A stretch of DNA of 64,000 bases from DASQBT01 sp963782495 (GTDB lineage: Bacteria; Pseudomonadota; Gammaproteobacteria; Burkholderiales; Thiobacillaceae), in the NCBI GenBank assembly GCA_963782495.1, contig CAWAJU010000004.1, positions 354,295 through 418,294 of the forward strand, given 5' to 3'. The translations under genes and the position numbers were made by a program. The first letter of the stretch is position 1; the number at the start of each line of letters is the position of its first letter. Below are positions 60,600 through 64,000 of the stretch, one piece after another. A model generated the notes under the pieces. It did not search any database and was not told where the DNA came from. It was given only the letters and a program-made list of their open reading frames with translations.

Positions 60600-61061
60600 A
60601 TGACCATCGCCGACAACAAAAAAGCTTTCCATGACTACTTCATCGAAGAACGCTACGAATCCGGCCTGGTTCTCGAAGGCTGGGAGGTCAAGTCAATCCG
60701 GGCTGGGCGCGTACAACTCAAGGAATCCTATGTCGTGGTCAAGAATGGCGAAGTCTTCTTGATTGGCTGCCACATCAGCCCTTTGCCCACAGCTTCCACA
60801 CACATCCATCCCGACCCCACCCGCACGCGCAAGCTGCTGTTGCACGGGGAGGAAATCAGCAGGTTGATCGGCAAAACCGAACGCGCCGGCTACACTCTGG
60901 TGCCAGTGAATTTGCACTATGCCAAGGGTCGCATCAAGCTCGATATCGGCTTGGCCAAAGGTAAGAAACAGCACGACAAACGGGCGACCGAGAAGGAAAG
61001 GGAATGGGTGCGAGAGAAAGCCAGGCTAATGCGCTCCGACAAGAAGGCCCAGGGGCATTAG
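60600..61061 (+). CDS. smpB: SsrA-binding protein SmpB
   Basis: The 153-residue protein has the SmpB signatures: KKAFHDYFIEERYESGLVLEGWEVKSIRAG, GCHISPL, ARTRKLLLH and a C-terminal basic tail ending KKQHDKRATEKEREW, RLMRSDKKAQGH. It binds tmRNA and rescues stalled ribosomes. The start is ATG 60600; the frame to 60537 reaches into ratA. Its ssrA gene is not in the window. Confidence 0.95.
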   Translation: MTIADNKKAFHDYFIEERYESGLVLEGWEVKSIRAGRVQLKESYVVVKNGEVFLIGCHISPLPTASTHIHPDPTRTRKLLLHGEEISRLIGKTERAGYTLVPVNLHYAKGRIKLDIGLAKGKKQHDKRATEKEREWVREKARLMRSDKKAQGH

Positions 61062-61193
61062 GGCGTCAGCCACGGCTCGTCGTTCAAGTTGCCCGCAGCC
61101 TCCGTTGAAATGATTCATGGCCTGAGGCATCGGGGACGATGCGCGCAGCGGCTATCAAGGCGTCGACAACCACCCTGTACCAGGAGTCTCTAA

Positions 61194-62360
61194 GGAAGGT
61201 CTGAAGAAGCCCCAATTTTCATGAGCAAATTGGATGCATGATCATCAGCGGCAAGGCTTCGGGTTGATTCCGGGTATTTTACCCCGGCATCGTTCGGCCT
61301 TTCTGGCCATTTCTCATTCATTGGGCGCACCTTGCCCCTTGAGGTCGCAACAGGTGATGTCGCGCCAGGTACAAATTCGCCAGGGCGCAGGTGGCGAACA
61401 ATCGGTTCGCGTTCTTCTCCAGTCCCTTGTAGCGCACCTTCACGAAACCGAAGATGTTCTTGATGACACCGAACGCGTGCTCGACCTTCGCGCGCACACG
61501 GGATTTGTTCCGGTTCTTCGCCCGTTCGATTTCATCGACTTCGCCCTTGCGGCGGCAGCGCCGGTTGGTCATGTCCTGCGCTTGGGGCGCGCATTGCTTG
61601 ATGACCTCCGTTTGCCCCTGATAGGCACGGTCGCCCCAAACCTTGGTTTCATCTCCATGCAACAGGTCAGAGAGCACTTGCGAATCTGCCACGTTGGCGG
61701 CGGTGGCCACCACCGAGTGGATCAGCTTGTTCTTGGAATCGACCCCTATGTGCGCCTTCATGCCGAAGTGCCACTGGTTGCCCTTCTTGGTCTGGTGCAT
61801 GTCCGGGTCGCGCTTTTGATCGCGGTTCTTGGTCGAGGACGGCGCAGAGATGATGGTGGCGTCGACGATGGTGCCTCGGGCCACCTTCATGCCTTGCGCC
61901 TCCAGGTGGCGGTGCACCTGCTCGAACAGCTTTTTGCCCAAGTGGTGCTTCTCCAGCAGATGCCTAAAGCGCAGAACGGTGGTCTCGTCCGGCGCGGCTT
62001 CACGCCCGAGATCGATGCCGACGAAGCGGCGCATGGCAGCCGAGTCGTAGATGGCCTCTTCCACCGCCGGGTCGGACAGGTTGAACCATTGCTGCAGGAA
62101 GTAGACGCGCAGCATGCGCTCCAGCCCCACCGTCGGCCGGCCGCCTTCACCTGCAGGGTAGTACGGCGCGATTACCGCGCACAGTTCAGACCAAGGCACC
62201 ACACGCTCCATCTCGGCAAGAAACGTCGCGCGCCGCGTGGGCTTGGCATGAAGTTCAAAGCTGCCTTCGGCAAAGGTTTGTTGTCTCATTCGTCTCCCTC
62301 CCAGTCACGCACCAATATTAATGCACGACACGGTTGCTTGATGACTTTTGCAGGGTTTCC
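61194..62360. mobile_element. IS5-family insertion sequence
   Basis: The element is 1167 bp. The left end reads GGAAGGTCTGAAGAAGCC (61194-61211), and the right end in reverse complement reads GGAAACCCTGCAAAAGTC (62343-62360), an imperfect terminal inverted repeat. Both flanks carry CTAA (61190-61193 and 62361-62364), the 4-bp YTAR target duplication typical of IS5. One intact transposase gene fills the element. Intact ends and target duplication point to a recent insertion. Confidence 0.88.
61318..62289 (-). CDS. IS5-family transposase
   Basis: The 323-residue DDE transposase has an N-terminal DUF772-like domain (RQQTFAEGSFELHAKP, VGLERMLRVYFLQQWFNLSD), the first catalytic Asp in GTIVDATIISAP, the second in KVWGDRAYQG and the DDE Glu in ARVEHAFGVIKNIFGF context, i.e. 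VRAKVEHAFGVIK. This is the IS5/ISL2-type organisation; it is full length and uninterrupted. Confidence 0.92.
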   Translation of the reverse strand: MRQQTFAEGSFELHAKPTRRATFLAEMERVVPWSELCAVIAPYYPAGEGGRPTVGLERMLRVYFLQQWFNLSDPAVEEAIYDSAAMRRFVGIDLGREAAPDETTVLRFRHLLEKHHLGKKLFEQVHRHLEAQGMKVARGTIVDATIISAPSSTKNRDQKRDPDMHQTKKGNQWHFGMKAHIGVDSKNKLIHSVVATAANVADSQVLSDLLHGDETKVWGDRAYQGQTEVIKQCAPQAQDMTNRRCRRKGEVDEIERAKNRNKSRVRAKVEHAFGVIKNIFGFVKVRYKGLEKNANRLFATCALANLYLARHHLLRPQGARCAQ

Positions 62361-62564
62361 CTAATCGCTTATACCTTGTCTAACCGCTAAAATCGGCCTA
62401 GTTTTCTAATGTGGAAGCACGCATGCAAAAGTCCTGGAAGATGCCTGAACCGAGACCGCATTTTGTCTGCCGTACAAACAGTTGCGTGCCATTTGTCAGG
62501 CAGACTTGTAAATAGGGTCGAATTTCGCTAAAAAGCTAAGGATATATGGCTTAAGGAGGTTGGA

Positions 62565-62750
62565 ATGCCTACGCTGCCACTTGAAGGCTACGACGTGGAG
62601 TTTATTCCCTTGGAACGGCGCTTGGTTGATCGCCGCAGGACAACGGGCAATTCTCCGCTCCCTCCAGGTCTGCAAAAGGATAGACGCGACTCAGAAGGTC
62701 GAAGGTTGCAAGACCGGAATCACGCTCAGCAAGCCAAGACCGTCCAGTAG
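62565..62750 (+). CDS. Small Arg-rich ORF with strong ribosome-binding site
   Basis: The 61-residue peptide has ERRLVDRRRTTGN and LQKDRRDSEGRR, a recurring RRxxDRR pattern. A perfect AAGGAGGT (62553-62560) precedes the ATG, and an intrinsic terminator follows it at 62740-62761, so it looks like an independent expressed unit. No family is recognised. It is just downstream of the IS5 insertion site. Confidence 0.6.
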   Translation: MPTLPLEGYDVEFIPLERRLVDRRRTTGNSPLPPGLQKDRRDSEGRRLQDRNHAQQAKTVQ

Positions 62751-62761
62751 GACGGTTTTTT
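62740..62761 (+). terminator. Intrinsic terminator
   Basis: CCGTCC-AGTA-GGACGG forms a six-base-pair stem followed by six Ts on the plus strand. It overlaps the last codons of the small Arg-rich ORF and ends next to the selD stop; it serves the plus-strand unit and could also help separate it from selD. Confidence 0.8.
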
Positions 62762-62762
62762 C

Positions 62763-63809
62763 TTAGTGGCTTACCCTAACCTGGGAATCTCCCGCCACCA
62801 GCTTTCCTATCAGTCTGGCGCTGGCAAAATCGCAATCCTTGAACAGGTCTAATACGTCCTTCGCAGCGCCCGCGTCACAGGTCACCAAGAGGCCTCCGCT
62901 GGTTTGAGGGTCACACAGCAGCTTGCGCTGCCAGTCTGGCATGCCGTCGGGCAATACGACGTCCTGAGCAAAACTCTTCCAGTTGCGTGTCGACGCTCCA
63001 GGCCCAAACCCCTGCCGGGCCAGTTCCTCCGCCAGTGGGTGAATCGGCAGACGCGAGAATTGGATCTCAGCCGCAAGCTTTGAGCCACGGCACATTTCCA
63101 GCAAGTGTCCCAACAAGCCAAAGCCGGTGACGTCCGTCATTGCATGGACGGCAGACAAGTTGGCCAAGGCGATGCCGGGTGTATTGAGTTGGGTCGTGGA
63201 TCGCAGCATCTGCGCATAGCCCTCGGCGCTGAGTTGGCCTTTCTTCATCGCATCGGCAAATACCCCGATGCCCAGAGGCTTGCCCAGGATCAATACATCG
63301 CCTGGTCTGGCCTCATCATTGCGCTTAACCCGGCCCGGGTGCACCACGCCTATGCCAACCAGGCCATAAATGGGCTCAGGGGAGTCAATGGAATGGCCTC
63401 CGGCCACGGGAATACCGGCAGCCTTGCAGACTGATTCCCCACCTTCCAGGATGCGGCGGATGACCTCCACGGGCAGCTTGTCCATGGGCATTCCCAATAC
63501 CGCCAGGGCGAATAGGGGACGGCCGCCCATGGCATAGATATCGGCCAGTGCGTTAGTCGCGGCGATACGACCAAAGTCGTACGGATCATCCACGATAGGC
63601 ATGAAGAAATCGGTGGTGGCAACGATGGCCTGCTCGTCATTGAGCTTGTAGACCGCCGCATCATCGCTGGATTCGGTTCCCACCAGCAAGGCTTCTGGCA
63701 TCAGTCCGGCGGAAGCCATGCCGGCCAGCAGTTCGCTCAATACGGCCGGCGCAATTTTGCAGCCACATCCCCCACCATGGGACAATGTGGTCAATTTGAT
63801 GGTATTCAT
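62763..63809 (-). CDS. selD: Selenide, water dikinase SelD
   Basis: The 348-residue enzyme makes selenophosphate from selenide and ATP for Sec-tRNA and selenouridine synthesis. It begins with HGGGCGCK (active-site Cys/Lys; no selenocysteine) and has ATTDFFMPIVDDPYDFG, NALADIYAMGG and TDVTGFGLLGHLLEM. The start is ATG 63809; the frame to 63929 is antisense to selU. It is divergent from selU, start codons overlapping by 2 nt. Confidence 0.95.
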   Translation of the reverse strand: MNTIKLTTLSHGGGCGCKIAPAVLSELLAGMASAGLMPEALLVGTESSDDAAVYKLNDEQAIVATTDFFMPIVDDPYDFGRIAATNALADIYAMGGRPLFALAVLGMPMDKLPVEVIRRILEGGESVCKAAGIPVAGGHSIDSPEPIYGLVGIGVVHPGRVKRNDEARPGDVLILGKPLGIGVFADAMKKGQLSAEGYAQMLRSTTQLNTPGIALANLSAVHAMTDVTGFGLLGHLLEMCRGSKLAAEIQFSRLPIHPLAEELARQGFGPGASTRNWKSFAQDVVLPDGMPDWQRKLLCDPQTSGGLLVTCDAGAAKDVLDLFKDCDFASARLIGKLVAGDSQVRVSH

Positions 63810-64000
63810 GGGTAATGGTGTGAAGCTTTTGGGCGCTGCAACCGTAGCACAGCTGACAGAGTTTGACGAGATTATCGACGCCCGCTCGCCCGCCGAGTTT
63901 GCCGCCGACCATATACCCGGGGCGATCAATCTGCCGGTCCTGGATAACGAAGAGCGCGTTCACCGCGCTCCAGTCCGGATGCCAGACCGTGACGTCCTTC
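63808..64000 (+). CDS. selU: tRNA 2-selenouridine synthase start (SelU/MnmH), incomplete
   Basis: The first about 50 residues encode a rhodanese-like start: EFDEIIDARSPAEFAADHIPGAINLPVLDNEER, as in SelU/MnmH, which replaces sulfur by selenium in tRNA wobble 2-thiouridine. After NEER the family normally has VGTxYKQ; here the sequence reads VHRAPVRMPDRDVL instead, so a frameshift, a sequence change or an assembly break may be present. The window ends before the rest. ATG 63799 is an alternative start. Confidence 0.7.
   Translation, partial: MGNGVKLLGAATVAQLTEFDEIIDARSPAEFAADHIPGAINLPVLDNEERVHRAPVRMPDRDVL

Noticed and set aside
1..64000. CRISPR arrays, rRNA or tRNA genes
   Set aside because: No regular spaced repeats, and no cloverleaf-like or rRNA-like sequence was recognised by eye in the gaps between genes; a tRNA scan could confirm.

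Overview
This window reads as a chromosomal segment of a betaproteobacterium. The GC content is high and genes are dense on both strands. The core genes guaB-guaA, ratA-rnfH, smpB and selD/selU are of betaproteobacterial type, and there are many small envelope genes typical of respiring environmental members of the group (a high-potential iron-sulfur protein, BON, PepSY, DUF2214 and COG4705-type proteins). I see no rRNA, tRNA or CRISPR array. One complete insertion sequence (IS5 family) and several gene remnants are present. The exact genus cannot be fixed from the sequence alone.

Layout. 0-6 kb: a divergent pyrophosphatase-like gene, a gspA-gspB pair (type II secretion accessory), DUF4202, an exported small heat-shock protein, a potassium-channel-like gene and a macrodomain enzyme. 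6-12.8 kb: an isolated phage/contractile-system tail-tube gene, two decayed gene remnants, DUF2214, an MFS exporter, an SDR, a small hydrolase and a JmjC/cupin-4-like protein. 13-19.7 kb: an HD-GYP-like protein, exported MsrA and MsrB, PutA, and an Rrf2 regulator with palindromes in its promoter.

20-31.6 kb is a stress and envelope block. It holds glycine-zipper, EF-hand, EF-hand+BON, BON and DUF1328 genes, a phospholipase-D-like/PqiB/PqiA operon and a HiPIP, and ends with a GlrK-QseG-GlrR-type two-component operon whose regulator is a sigma-54 activator. At least four of the small envelope genes carry close matches to the sigma-54 -24/-12 promoter, so this block looks like a local GlrR-type regulon. 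The operon also contains a gene made by tandem duplication, in which the GlrR receiver domain is fused to the C-terminal part of QseG.

31.8-38.5 kb: hypothetical genes, arginase with an MFS transporter, a QseBC-like two-component system and a COG4705 membrane protein preceded by an overlapping small ORF. 38.7-47.7 kb looks like a lipid/undecaprenyl sugar-modification locus: a two-component system, two ArnT-like GT39 enzymes, an ArnC/GtrB-like GT2, GtrA and two YdjC/ChbG-type deacetylases. The deacetylases arose by duplication, which left an antisense gtrA remnant. 47.8-64 kb: an FAD-dependent oxidoreductase, a cNMP-binding DUF1003 protein, a P-type proton ATPase, PPK2, a zinc-ribbon protein, guaA/guaB with a terminator between them, rnfH/ratA/smpB, an IS5-family element with 4-bp CTAA target duplications, a small Arg-rich ORF with its own terminator, selD, and the start of selU/mnmH cut by the window edge.
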